Source of the DNA: CALJFL01 sp964590005
GTDB lineage: Bacteria; Pseudomonadota; Gammaproteobacteria; Pseudomonadales; Halieaceae
Reading direction: 5' to 3'
Assembly: GCA_964590005.1 (NCBI GenBank)
Contig: CAZPVJ010000040.1
Location: 34,781 to 98,780 of the forward strand
Length of the DNA stretch: 64,000 nucleotides
Shown: positions 42,222 to 50,613 of the stretch, piece by piece
How the letters are laid out: each line of letters opens with the position of its first letter
Position numbering within the stretch: position 1 is the stretch's first letter
Made by a program: the position numbers and the translations under genes
Notes under the pieces: model-generated
The model's input: only the letters and a program-made list of their open reading frames with translations
The model's database searches: none
What the model was told of the DNA's origin: nothing

Positions 42222-43697
42222 ATGAGTGACGGTATCCTGATCGGCGGCTGCAGCAGTGGCCAGGTTTTCCTCAACCCCCGCTATGCCAACCGACACGGCT
42301 TGATTGCCGGGGCCACTGGCACCGGCAAAACCGTAACCTTGCAGTGCCTGGCTGAAGGCTTTTCCGACCTGGGCGTCCCGGTGTTCATGGCAGATGTTAA
42401 AGGCGATATATCCGGCATCAGCCAGTCCGGCAAGCCACACCCCAAGGTCGACGAACGGGTGGCAAGTATTGGTATCGAAAACTACAGCCAGCGCGGCTAT
42501 CCAGTGGCCTTCTGGGATTTGTTTGGCAAGAAAGGCACGCCGGTTCGTTCTACCGTATCGGAAATGGGGCCACAGCTTATTTCACGCCTGCTCGATCTCA
42601 ACGAAACTCAGGAGAGCGTGGTTACCCTGGTGTTCGAGTTCGCCGACACCGAGGGCATGCTCCTGGTTGACCTCGCGGACCTGCGGACAACGCTGGAATA
42701 TATCGGCAACAACACCAAGACACTGGGAACCGGTTTTGGCGTATCCAAGGCCTCGGTTAACGCAATCCTCAGGCGACTGCTCATGCTCGAGCGAGAGGGT
42801 GGAAAGAAATTTTTCGGGGAGCCCGCTCTACAACTTGAAGACTTTATGCAGGTGGAGCGGGACGGCCGGGGGGTTATCAACGTGCTCGCCGCAGACACCC
42901 TGATCCAGAGCCCCAGGGTCTATTCCACCTTCCTCCTGTGGCTGCTCTCGGAGTTATTCGAGAACCTGCCCGAACTCGGCGATCCGGAGAAGCCCGTACT
43001 GGTATTCTTTTTCGATGAAGCGCACCTGCTGTTTCGCGATATTCCCAAGGCACTGTTGGAGAAAATCGAGCAGGTAGTCAGGCTGATACGATCCAAAGGG
43101 GTTGGCGTCTACTTCATCTCCCAAAGTCCGTCGGATGTACCGGACAGTGTACTCAGCCAATTGGGAAATCGGGTACAGCACGCCCTGCGAGCATACACAC
43201 CCAAGGAACAGAAAGCGGTGCGCGTCGCGGCACAATCCTTTCGACCCAACCCCGACCTGGATACGGTCACCGTAATCACGGAGATGGGCGTGGGTGAAGC
43301 GCTGGTATCAACCCTACTTGATAAAGGGATTCCTTCCCCGGTAGAGCGAGTATTAATCAGGCCACCGCACTCGCGAATGGGCAAGGCAACGCAGGCGGAG
43401 CGCAAAGCGGTATTGGACCGGGATCCCAATATGCGAATCTACGGTAAGACCCAGGATCCCCGCTCTGCCCACGAAATTCTACTGGAACGCACAGCTGCCA
43501 AACTCAAGGCGACCCAGGAAGCCGAATTAGCGGCGCGGGAGGCCAAGGCGAAGGGCAAAACGAAAACCAGCAGCCGCAGCAGGCAGAGTACCAGTGAGGC
43601 ATTCATCAAGAGCATGGCCCGTAGCCTGGGCAGTGCCGCCGGCAGCAGCCTCGGCAAAAAACTGTTCAGGGGGATTCTAGGTTCTCTGCTTAAATAG
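42222..43697 (+). CDS. DUF853/YjgR-type HerA-like ATPase
   Basis: Cytoplasmic P-loop NTPase of 491 residues in the HerA/FtsK-like DUF853 family. Walker A GATGTGKTVT is near residues 28-37 and Walker B LVFFFDEAHLLF near 260-271. The family pattern ADVKGDISGIS and RSKGVGVYFISQSPSDVPD is clear. The C-terminus has a charged helix (EAELAAREAKAKGKTKTSS) and a Gly/Ser end. Function is unknown in the family, although related proteins pump DNA. A GTG six codons upstream is an alternative start; the ATG has AGAG 6 bases before it. Divergent from ypfJ. Confidence 0.92.
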   Translation: MSDGILIGGCSSGQVFLNPRYANRHGLIAGATGTGKTVTLQCLAEGFSDLGVPVFMADVKGDISGISQSGKPHPKVDERVASIGIENYSQRGYPVAFWDLFGKKGTPVRSTVSEMGPQLISRLLDLNETQESVVTLVFEFADTEGMLLVDLADLRTTLEYIGNNTKTLGTGFGVSKASVNAILRRLLMLEREGGKKFFGEPALQLEDFMQVERDGRGVINVLAADTLIQSPRVYSTFLLWLLSELFENLPELGDPEKPVLVFFFDEAHLLFRDIPKALLEKIEQVVRLIRSKGVGVYFISQSPSDVPDSVLSQLGNRVQHALRAYTPKEQKAVRVAAQSFRPNPDLDTVTVITEMGVGEALVSTLLDKGIPSPVERVLIRPPHSRMGKATQAERKAVLDRDPNMRIYGKTQDPRSAHEILLERTAAKLKATQEAELAAREAKAKGKTKTSSRSRQSTSEAFIKSMARSLGSAAGSSLGKKLFRGILGSLLK

Positions 43698-43745
43698 CTT
43701 AAAATACAAAGTGTTAGCGGGATGTATTAACAGCATTTGCTAACT

Positions 43746-44702
43746 CTATGGCGCTGACGCCACAGCTGCGCGCAGCTTCTGCAATGCGCTGACAATGGCA
43801 AGCGTGATACCGCCTGCCACAATGCCAAATAGCGCGCCCGACAAGGTAGGTGTAATCAGCGCCAGGGCCGGTCCAACCGCGGCGACGCTGGCAGCCATAG
43901 CCGCGAGCTGCTCAACTCCTAGCGCTATCGGGTGCAACCCGTGTACCAGGATGCCCCCCCCGACCATGAACATGGCGGCGGTACCGATAACCGCAAGCGC
44001 TTTCATCAACCAGGGCGCGAAGTCCAGGAGACGCAGGCCGAACCAACGCTGCAGCCTGGGCCCTACCCCCACTCCCTCGCGGGCGGCGAGGTACACCCCG
44101 GCGTCATCGAGCTTGACGATGCCCGCGACGAGCCCGTAAACGCCTATAGTCATCAACAGCGCTATACCCGCGACTACCGATACCTGCGTGGCGGTAGAGG
44201 ATTCGGCGACCACGCCAAGGGTAATTACAATGATTTCAGCAGAGAGAATAAAGTCTGTCCGTATAGCACCGGCTATTTTGTCTTTCTCGGCCTCGGCCGG
44301 GTCTACATCCGGGTTGCTCAGGTGCTCGATCAACTCCTGGTGATGTGCCTCGTCTTCGGCATCGCTGTGCAGAAATCTATGGGCAATCTTTTCGAAGCCC
44401 TCGTAGCACAAGAATAAGCCGCCCAGCATAAGCAGTGGTGTGATCAACCAGTTGGCAAGCGCAGATATTGCCAGCGCAGAAGGCACGAGAATCAGCTTGT
44501 TACGAAAAGAGCCCTTGGCGACAGCCCAGACTACGGGTAGCTCGCGATCGGCCTTAACACCACTCACCTGCTCGGCATTCAGCGCAAGGTCATCACCGAG
44601 GACGCCTGCGGTTTTCTTGGCGGCCACCTTGGTCATTAAAGAGACGTCGTCGAGGACGGCGGCGATATCATCCAGCAGGACGAGCAGACTGGCTCCGGCC
44701 AT
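43746..44702 (-). CDS. yedI: DUF808/YedI family membrane protein
   Basis: Inner-membrane protein of 318 residues identified from the opening MAGASLLVLLDDIAAVLDDVSLMTKVAAKKTAGVLGDDLALNAEQVSG-type sequence, the PLLMLGGLFLCYEGFEKIAH segment and six or more hydrophobic helices, with a long acidic loop (HSDAEDEAHHQELIEHLSNPDVDPAE). Family function unknown. It converges with the DUF853 gene and is followed upstream by the polyphosphate kinase gene on the same strand, about 60 bases apart; the two may be co-transcribed. Confidence 0.92.
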   Translation of the reverse strand: MAGASLLVLLDDIAAVLDDVSLMTKVAAKKTAGVLGDDLALNAEQVSGVKADRELPVVWAVAKGSFRNKLILVPSALAISALANWLITPLLMLGGLFLCYEGFEKIAHRFLHSDAEDEAHHQELIEHLSNPDVDPAEAEKDKIAGAIRTDFILSAEIIVITLGVVAESSTATQVSVVAGIALLMTIGVYGLVAGIVKLDDAGVYLAAREGVGVGPRLQRWFGLRLLDFAPWLMKALAVIGTAAMFMVGGGILVHGLHPIALGVEQLAAMAASVAAVGPALALITPTLSGALFGIVAGGITLAIVSALQKLRAAVASAP

Positions 44703-44765
44703 TGTCTAGTTAACTCCGATCAGCGCTAGTGTCGCGATAAATACAGGGGAGCTGAAAAGCATCAG

Positions 44766-46904
44766 CTAGCGCAGCTTTCTGCGCCGGCGAGCCGGCACAT
44801 TCATCCGCGACTTTGGGTATCTGGGTAACTTACCCTCACTCAGGTAGCGGTGGATAGTTTCCTGTGAACGTATCCTTGCCACCTTTTTCTTCGGCGCCAC
44901 CCGCTCGTTAACCTGGTTCTGGTCCAGTAGTCGCGCTTTAACATTGTCATTCCATTGCTGATCAAGGATATCCTGGATCATCTTTTGGCTCTCGGGCTCC
45001 ATCACAGGGCATATTACCTCAACCCGGTAATCGAGATTCCGTGTCATGAGGTCTGCAGAACCGATAAAGTAACGCGGCTTACCGCGATTGTAGAAAACGT
45101 ATGCCCTAGGGTGCTCCAGGTAACGATCCACGATACTTATCGCCTGGATGTTTTCAGAAATACCTTTGACCCCAGGCAACAACGAGCACATACCGCGAAT
45201 AATCAGTCGAATCTCTACTCCGGCATCACTGGCCTCATAGAGCTTCATCACCAGTTGTTTATCCACCAGGTTATTGCACTTGAGCGTCATGGACGCCCGA
45301 TAGCCGGCCCTCGCACTCTCGATCTCCGCTTCGATCATTTCCATGATCGCGGGACGCGTTGTATGCGGCGATACCAGCAACGCTCGATAGCGAGGTCGCT
45401 TGTAGTTGTATTGCAGGAAGTCGAATACATTGTAGACGTCCTTGCCGATATTCTGGTCGCGCGTAATCAGGGTGAAGTCTGTGTATAGCTTGGCGGTATT
45501 CTCGTTGAAGTTACCGGTACCAATATGGCTGTAAAATCTTACTCCATTGGACTCCGCGCGCTCGATCAACAGAATCTTGCTGTGTACCTTGAGACCTGGG
45601 ATACCAAATATAACCTCAATCCCGCTCTCGGTTAGACGCTGGGCCCAGTCTATATTCGCTGCCTCGTCGAACCTGGCGGCCAGCTCCACAACGGCCAGCA
45701 CACGCTTCCCGTTTTGCACCGCATTCACCAGCGCGTCCACTACCCGTGAGTCCCTGGCAACACGATAGAGACATATTTTTATGGAGGTTACCTGCGGATC
45801 AAGCGCGGCGGTCTTCAGCAAATCGATGATGTAATCGAAGGGGTTATAGGGGTAATACAGAAAAACATCACGCTTGCGGATACTATCGAACAAGCTACCC
45901 GGCTCATCCAGTCGCTTGATACGTACCGGCGGTAACTCCTTGAACTCAAGGTATTTGGGTCCTACATTGGGAAAGCTGATGAAGTCCTTTGAATTGTGGT
46001 AGCGCCCACCGGCTATCATGCTGTCGTACTTACCGAAACCAAAACGGTTGCTCAGGTAACTTAATAACCTGTCGGGCATCGCCGCGTCGTACACAAACCT
46101 GACCGCGTCAGCTTTCTTACGCTGCTTAAGGCTTCGCTCCATTTTTTCGATCAGGCTCTGGGTTATACCGGTATCAATTTCCAACTCGGCATCACGTGAA
46201 AACTTGAAGCAGTATGCTTCAGCCTGATCAATCGTGAGCACACCGCGGAACATCTGTGGCAGGCAAGCGCGCAGCACATTGTCCAGAGCAATAAAAACCT
46301 TACCTGCTTTACCCTTGCGGCGAGGAATCTCCAGAAAGCGCTGCAAACGATCGGTGGGCACTTCAACGACCGCATAATTAAATTCATTGCCGGACTTAAT
46401 CTCTATCGCGAGGTAGATCGACTCATCATTCAGTGCCGGAATGGACTGACCATCTCGCAACAAGATAGGCTCCAATTCTGGCAATACAGTTTGAGTGAAA
46501 TACTGCTGCACGAACGCCTGCTGCCCGGGGTCGAGCTGCTTTTCATTGACCATATAAATGCGCCGCGCACGCAGATCAGCGAGAACCTGCGTGTAGATTT
46601 TCTCAAAGCGCTTTTGCAATTCCACGACCCGTTTCTGGATCAAAGCGAGCAGGTCCTTGGCTCGCTGGCGGTTGACCCCGCTGGACACCGATATCAGGCG
46701 CCTGACTTCAGCGACCCGTACCCGGAAAAATTCGTCCATATTGTTGGAAAAGATGCCCAGGTAACGCAAGCGCTGGATAATGGGCACCTCGGGATCCTCC
46801 GCTTCCTGCAATACTCGCGCATTAAAGGATAGCCAGCTGATTTCGCGTGGCATAAACAGGCTCTCATCGAGATCTGCTACGCGGCTTTTTAAAGGACTGA
46901 CCAT
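44766..46904 (-). CDS. ppk1: Polyphosphate kinase 1
   Basis: Membrane-associated enzyme of 712 residues that polymerises ATP gamma-phosphate to polyphosphate. The N-terminal domain starts ISWLSFNARVLQEAEDPEVP. The autophosphorylated histidine is His441 in KVHSKILLIER, the second active histidine is in HIGTGNFNENTAKLYTDF, and CLYRVARDS and GMCSLLPGVKG complete the phospholipase-D-like catalytic halves. AGGAAAG precedes the ATG by a few bases. The C-terminus ends in a short basic run (RARRRRKL type), a mild extra. The product, polyphosphate, could be a partner for the lysine-rich tail of the nearby wax-ester synthase (speculation). Confidence 0.96.
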   Translation of the reverse strand: MVSPLKSRVADLDESLFMPREISWLSFNARVLQEAEDPEVPIIQRLRYLGIFSNNMDEFFRVRVAEVRRLISVSSGVNRQRAKDLLALIQKRVVELQKRFEKIYTQVLADLRARRIYMVNEKQLDPGQQAFVQQYFTQTVLPELEPILLRDGQSIPALNDESIYLAIEIKSGNEFNYAVVEVPTDRLQRFLEIPRRKGKAGKVFIALDNVLRACLPQMFRGVLTIDQAEAYCFKFSRDAELEIDTGITQSLIEKMERSLKQRKKADAVRFVYDAAMPDRLLSYLSNRFGFGKYDSMIAGGRYHNSKDFISFPNVGPKYLEFKELPPVRIKRLDEPGSLFDSIRKRDVFLYYPYNPFDYIIDLLKTAALDPQVTSIKICLYRVARDSRVVDALVNAVQNGKRVLAVVELAARFDEAANIDWAQRLTESGIEVIFGIPGLKVHSKILLIERAESNGVRFYSHIGTGNFNENTAKLYTDFTLITRDQNIGKDVYNVFDFLQYNYKRPRYRALLVSPHTTRPAIMEMIEAEIESARAGYRASMTLKCNNLVDKQLVMKLYEASDAGVEIRLIIRGMCSLLPGVKGISENIQAISIVDRYLEHPRAYVFYNRGKPRYFIGSADLMTRNLDYRVEVICPVMEPESQKMIQDILDQQWNDNVKARLLDQNQVNERVAPKKKVARIRSQETIHRYLSEGKLPRYPKSRMNVPARRRRKLR

Positions 46905-47034
46905 TATCTTTCCTGTTTCTGCGCTTGCCGTTAGAGGGCGGGGGTGCGACCGACCAATTTAGTACAGTTGCGCGTCAACAGCAAAGCGAATGAACAGGGA
47001 TTCACTGGCAGCTCGCCAGGGGGTTTTCAGCGGC

Positions 47035-47062
47035 AAAAAAAAGCCCGACTCGAAAGCCGGGC
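47035..47062 (-). terminator. Intrinsic terminator B, after the 72-residue protein gene
   Basis: On the minus strand GCCCG pairs with CGGGC, with a mismatch, an extra two pairs and a CGAA-type tetraloop, followed by eight U. It lies 22 bases after the stop of the small gene and ends its transcript. Its upstream flank, GAATCCCTACCTTTGCCCGGC on the minus strand, is copied at terminator A. Confidence 0.75.
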
Positions 47063-47083
47063 AAAGGTAGGGATTCCTTCAAG

Positions 47084-47302
47084 TTAATCGTCTGTCTCAG
47101 CCAACTCCAGATGCGCGAGCAAACTACAAAACTGGTCAGCAACAAGATCCATCGATTTGTGTAATTCAGTCAGCTGCCCACGTCCCCTGAGCCGCTCCTG
47201 CCCTTGCTCTACCAGCGCAACCAGCGCGGTGAGCTCAAATTCGTTGAGTTCGAGGCCAATCCCAATGCCGGCCTGTCCCTGTAAAATCGCTGTCGTTTTC
47301 AT
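47084..47302 (-). CDS. Small hypothetical protein (72 residues)
   Basis: Small soluble, acidic, helical protein of unknown function. It begins MKTTAILQGQAGIGIGLELNEFELTALVALVEQGQERL and continues with a LTELHKSMDLVADQFCSLLAHLE helix. No motif is recognised. The start at 47302 is chosen by the typical opening; a GTG five codons upstream lies right next to the U-run of terminator A. The gene sits between two terminators, so it needs either its own promoter or read-through past terminator A, which would work like an attenuator. Confidence 0.5.
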   Translation of the reverse strand: MKTTAILQGQAGIGIGLELNEFELTALVALVEQGQERLRGRGQLTELHKSMDLVADQFCSLLAHLELAETDD

Positions 47303-47320
47303 AAATCCGGTCCACACCCC

Positions 47321-47363
47321 AAAAAAGAGCCCGGTTACTCCCCGCTACAGTCTGGGGCCGGGC
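47321..47363 (-). terminator. Intrinsic terminator A, after the 137-residue protein gene
   Basis: Minus-strand GCCCGG pairs with CCGGGC, with an inner CCCC/GGGG stem, then TCTTTTTT. It lies about 40 bases after the stop of the 137-residue protein gene and about 19 bases before the start of the 72-residue one. Confidence 0.75.
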
Positions 47364-47404
47364 CAAGGTAGGGATTCTCTGAAGAAAGGTTCTGGCGCCA
47401 GTGG

Positions 47405-47818
47405 CTAGGCGACCAGCTTCTCACCTGCCCCGAATGTTTCGGGAAAAGCGTCTCGGACCGCCTCAAAGCTGTAATCTTCCATACCCAGCTCATTCAGCGT
47501 GTTAGCAACGTCCTCGCCACCCCTGGATGCCAGGCGCTTCGCAACCGCTTCCAACAGGCCGCTGCGATTAACCATCTGCCAGGTGCCTGTAGCGCGGGTG
47601 CGCTTGCCCTTGGCGTAACCCAGGGCCTCCTCGTACGCGAAAATCGCCCTGACCGCGGCAAACTCGACATCTGATTCCGCGCCATACGCTTCGGCTCTCA
47701 GGTCGACAGCTCGACGATGAACCTGCAAGGCCAGCTCTGGGTGACCATTACGGGTGGCGTTGCGGGCAAAGATGTAACACTTTTCGGGGTCGTTAATTCG
47801 CAATATCAACTCGTGCAT
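47405..47818 (-). CDS. Conserved hypothetical helical protein (137 residues)
   Basis: Soluble, mostly helical protein of unknown function: MHELILRINDPEKCYIFARNATRNGHPELALQVHRRAVDLRAEAYG, then DVEFAAVRAIFAYEEALGYAKGKRTRATGTWQMVNRSGLL and a short C-terminal domain. The AL.VHRRAV pattern resembles a single TPR-like hairpin, and the GKRTRATGTWQM loop is basic. An AGGAGA lies 6 bases before the ATG, so expression should be good. A long AT-rich region lies upstream. Its own terminator follows. Not assigned to a family. Confidence 0.75.
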   Translation of the reverse strand: MHELILRINDPEKCYIFARNATRNGHPELALQVHRRAVDLRAEAYGAESDVEFAAVRAIFAYEEALGYAKGKRTRATGTWQMVNRSGLLEAVAKRLASRGGEDVANTLNELGMEDYSFEAVRDAFPETFGAGEKLVA

Positions 47819-48004
47819 GACTTCTCTCCTACCTTTGTTCTGGCACCGTGACTTAACGGGCTCGTTGACTACGGGAGAGAGAATACAAAGACAGGCCTGT
47901 TGCCTACATGGCTACACGCGACAGCAGCATGACCATTCACGCCAAACTGTGAAATATAACTAGATAATGCTTTATATTTAGCTTCTTAATTATTGTTTTA
48001 TATA

Positions 48005-48112
48005 TAAAAAAGCCCGCTAACCACGAAATGGTAGCGGGCCAAAATAGCCGTATACTTCGGGGCAGAAGCATCGGCCAGGGGACGTGTAGCACGTGCTGGA
48101 ACGCAACGTGCT
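48005..48112 (-). ncRNA. Candidate small RNA of about 108 nt
   Basis: Between the UspA gene and the AT-rich region, the minus strand has a possible promoter, TTGCAC (48141-48146) - 16 bases - TATCTT (48119-48124), and an 11-pair terminator hairpin with a U-run ending near 48005. The RNA in between has a palindrome AGCACGTGCT and a U-rich patch (CUAUUUUGG) before the terminator, as many Hfq-binding RNAs do. It could instead be the 3' end of the UspA transcript. Confidence 0.35.
48006..48039 (-). terminator. Intrinsic terminator C
   Basis: Minus-strand GCCCGCTA plus CCA pair with TGG and TAGCGGGC (11 pairs, one bulge, five-base loop), followed by six U and AUAUA. It is the strongest terminator in the window and ends either the UspA mRNA or the candidate small RNA. 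Confidence 0.85.
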
Positions 48113-48118
48113 CACCAC

Positions 48119-48146
48119 AAGATAGTACCGATACCGGAAAGTGCAA
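48119..48146 (-). promoter_or_regulatory. Possible sigma-70 promoter for the small RNA
   Basis: TTGCAC and TATCTT on the minus strand are 16 bases apart, with 4 to 5 of 6 matches each; start expected near 48112. Only sequence similarity supports it. Confidence 0.3.
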
Positions 48147-48218
48147 ATTCGTGGGGTGATAGAGCCGGCCCGCGAACTAACCCAGTCGGGTCAGCTGGCG
48201 TGCAGGGGTTGGCGGCGC

Positions 48219-49085
48219 TCAGGGTTTGAGCGTGAGAACATCCGTGCGCAGATGCCGGAGAACAGACTCAGCGGTATTGCCTATGAGGCGAGCTTTCACA
48301 CCTCGCCTGCCCACTGTGCCCATAACCACGAGCTGGGCACGCACCCGGGCGGCTTCCGAGCCGATCACCCTGGCAACAGGGCCACGCTTGCAGCGAAACG
48401 CACTGCGCGGCAATCCATGACGGTCAGCAAGCTCTCGCAGGTGTGGCTCCATCGCCGATTTCTGCTCACTGACGTAAGTGCCGGGGTCGACGAGGTCCAT
48501 ATCCGCCAGCAAAGTCGGTATCTCAATGGCACAAATGATCTTGAGCGGCGCATCCAGTGCCTCAGCCAGGTTTTTCGCGTAATCGACGACCTTGTGATTC
48601 AGCTTCTGCTTTTGCCTGTTGCGGGTGCCGAGATCCACGCTGGCGAGGACAGATCGTGTCCTGTGCCATTTTTTCTCCGCAACAATCATGACGGGAGTGG
48701 GACACTCTCGGATGAGATGCCAATCGGTTGAGGTATACATGGCTGACTCAGAGCGGTGCCCGGTCTTTACCACACCATCGAAACCCTTGGCGGCTCGCTG
48801 GATAATCCAGCCGTGAATGTCCTTGCGCCAGACGACCTTGAGGATGACTTTCTGACCTTCGATCCGGTACCTGTCTATAAGGGCCTGGACAGATTTTTCT
48901 CGCTCGGACAATACATCTTGACGAACCTTGGCTTGCCGGGCGTCGCTGAGACCCAGACGACTGAGAGGTTCGTAGGCAAAAGCCACTACCTCCGCGGCGA
49001 AGTTCAACTGCGCAGCCAACTGCAGGCCGCGCGGGATGGCGAAGCAGTTATCTTTTATATCGGCAACAACCAGCAGCTTCCGCAT
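48219..49085 (-). CDS. Tandem universal stress protein (UspE-like)
   Basis: Cytoplasmic stress protein of 288 residues with two UspA domains. The second ends with the ATP-binding signature GTVGRRGVKARLIGNTAESVLRHL (G-2x-G-9x-GN), while the first domain has diverged from it. Each begins with a hydrophobic strand (LLVVADI and VLASVDL). Proteins of this type respond to growth arrest, oxidative or metal stress. AAGGATG lies just before the ATG. It is followed by about 180 bases and a strong terminator, and preceded on the same strand by the 84-residue winged-helix-like protein. Confidence 0.9.
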   Translation of the reverse strand: MRKLLVVADIKDNCFAIPRGLQLAAQLNFAAEVVAFAYEPLSRLGLSDARQAKVRQDVLSEREKSVQALIDRYRIEGQKVILKVVWRKDIHGWIIQRAAKGFDGVVKTGHRSESAMYTSTDWHLIRECPTPVMIVAEKKWHRTRSVLASVDLGTRNRQKQKLNHKVVDYAKNLAEALDAPLKIICAIEIPTLLADMDLVDPGTYVSEQKSAMEPHLRELADRHGLPRSAFRCKRGPVARVIGSEAARVRAQLVVMGTVGRRGVKARLIGNTAESVLRHLRTDVLTLKP

Positions 49086-49152
49086 GGCATCCTTCCCCGG
49101 ACCACTTCGCGAGCGCCGATTATAGAGCCAAAGCCCCCCGGGGCCATAGCCT

Positions 49153-49407
49153 TCAGCGCGCCGAGCCGGACAGATACCAACGGGCGCCTGCCTCAGTGAC
49201 TAATCCATCCTCGCGCAGCTGGAACAACACACGCTCGACCACGCCCTCGTGGTACTCACCGGAAGCCGGCGGCGCCCATTCATTAAGAAAGCCCACGATA
49301 TCCTGTACGGTTGCGCCGTGCCTGTGCCCTACTCTCATGGCCAGGTAAACCATGGAGCGAATCATTGCCAGGACTTTATCGGTGATCAGGGTAATAGGGT
49401 TATTCAT
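49153..49407 (-). CDS. Small winged-helix-like protein
   Basis: Soluble protein of 84 residues, MNNPITLITDKVLAMIRSMVYLAMRVGHRHGATVQDIVGFLNEW, then a HEGVVERVLFQLREDGLVTEAG segment and a short beta end (RWYLSG). The helix-helix-wing pattern looks like a small winged helix, perhaps DNA-binding, but no family is recognised. Start chosen by GAGGAGA about 9 bases upstream. It could regulate the UspA gene downstream (inference). Confidence 0.6.
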   Translation of the reverse strand: MNNPITLITDKVLAMIRSMVYLAMRVGHRHGATVQDIVGFLNEWAPPASGEYHEGVVERVLFQLREDGLVTEAGARWYLSGSAR

Positions 49408-49518
49408 GACGCCGTTCTCCTCAATGATGGAGAATAAACAATAGCGCCAACAGCGAACCAGTGGCATAACCCGGCGCGCCAGCGGCATGACCATTGGCGA
49501 CAATATGTCAGCACAGAA

Positions 49519-50544
49519 TCAGTGTTGCTCTTCGATTTCCCTATATTCAGCGGGGGCCAGACCGGTCCAACGCTTGAACGCCCGGGAAAACGTACTGGGC
49601 TCTGAAAATCCGAGCATATACGCTGTTTCGACCACGGACCGACCAGGCTGCCGCAGATACTTGCGAGCCAATTGCAAGCGAGTATCCTGCAACAGGTCCA
49701 TAAAACTCGTACCCTCATCCTTGAGCTTGCGCTGCAAGGTACGGTTACTCACATTCATATCTTCAGCTATCTGCTGCTGGCTCGGTGGGCCGTCGGGCAG
49801 ACGCTCTACGATCCTGTGAACGACCTCACGCGAGGTACTCTGCGCCAGGAAGCTGTCCAGGTAGGCCTGCGTTTGCTCGTCATTGACCCTGGCGAGCCCC
49901 GGATCACCGGTCACCAGGGGGTCCTCAATATCCGACTTAGACCAGGTAATCCGGGTCGTCGGCATATCAAATAGCACCTTGCTAGCGAGCATATACTCCC
50001 AGCGCTCGGCGTCTTGAGGCGCTGGGCGCTCGATTTCGATACGCACCGGCGCGATAAACTCGCCCAGGGTCAGGCGGCACATGCGGACTATCATGCCAAC
50101 GCTGTAATCGCGTCCCGCGTAGACAAAATTCTCGATCTCCAGGTTACGATCCACACGCAGGTGAACCAGGTCGCCCTCTTCCTCCAGGCTTAGCTCGGCG
50201 CCGGTACTGATCAACTTGCCGAAACGTACCAGTCGCCGAAGTCCGTCATACACCGTGTCACTGGCCAGCCAGGCCAGCCCCAAACCATGCAGTACCTGCG
50301 GCTGCAATTGTTCTGCAGCATAAAGCCCGAAGGCCTCATCATCAGTAGCGGCGACAGCTGCCCGCATCAATTCGTTCATCGACGCATGAGATATTCGCCA
50401 GTCAGGACGCACAATACCGGCCGGATCTATACCGACTTCCTCTAATATCTCTATCGCATCGATCCCCCGCAGACGAAGGGCCTTGGCGACCGGCAGGATG
50501 AAGGTCGCCAGCAATGAGTGTTCCAGTAAAGGTGTATCTGTCAT
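49519..50544 (-). CDS. AraC family transcriptional regulator (OruR/arabinose-binding-like N-terminus)
   Basis: Transcription factor of 341 residues. The first 220 residues form the Arabinose_bd-type sensor domain common in OruR/ArgR-like AraC proteins (LRGIDAIEILEEVGID, WRISHASMNELMRAAV). The C-terminal pair of helix-turn-helix motifs is QQQIAEDMNVSNRTLQRKLKDEGTSF and SVVETAYMLGFSEPSTFSRAFKRWTGLAPAEYR. It probably activates catabolic genes in reply to a small molecule. The SpmAB-fusion gene lies upstream on the same strand, about 70 bases away. Target unknown. Confidence 0.92.
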   Translation of the reverse strand: MTDTPLLEHSLLATFILPVAKALRLRGIDAIEILEEVGIDPAGIVRPDWRISHASMNELMRAAVAATDDEAFGLYAAEQLQPQVLHGLGLAWLASDTVYDGLRRLVRFGKLISTGAELSLEEEGDLVHLRVDRNLEIENFVYAGRDYSVGMIVRMCRLTLGEFIAPVRIEIERPAPQDAERWEYMLASKVLFDMPTTRITWSKSDIEDPLVTGDPGLARVNDEQTQAYLDSFLAQSTSREVVHRIVERLPDGPPSQQQIAEDMNVSNRTLQRKLKDEGTSFMDLLQDTRLQLARKYLRQPGRSVVETAYMLGFSEPSTFSRAFKRWTGLAPAEYREIEEQH

Positions 50545-50613
50545 GTGTAAATCGATAACTCCCGAGTCGCCTGCACTATAGCATTGCCTGTGTTATGAGC
50601 TGCAACCTGGCAG

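Larger units (their letters stand above)
47056..47377. repeat. Two-copy 21-bp direct repeat flanking terminators
   Basis: GCCGGGCAAAGGTAGGGATTC at 47056-47076 and GCCGGGCCAAGGTAGGGATTC at 47357-47377 differ at one base. Each copy includes the first arm of a terminator hairpin, so a terminator module seems to have been duplicated around the small gene. Confidence 0.8.
47819..48218. other. 400-base gap: AT-rich regulatory DNA, a terminator and a candidate small RNA
   Basis: No convincing protein gene lies here. Bases 47950-48010 are AT-rich and lie upstream of the minus-strand 137-residue gene, where its promoter should be. A strong minus-strand terminator lies at 48006-48039 and a possible small RNA gene at 48005-48146. 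A 69-codon open frame on the minus strand crosses both and looks random. Confidence 0.6.

Noticed and set aside
43712..43735. GTTAGC...GCTAAC repeat between DUF853 and DUF808
   Set aside because: Six-pair arms with a long loop and no U-tract; too weak to call.
47937..48146. 69-codon minus-strand frame
   Set aside because: Runs through a strong terminator and AT-rich DNA, has no ribosome site and no plausible protein character.
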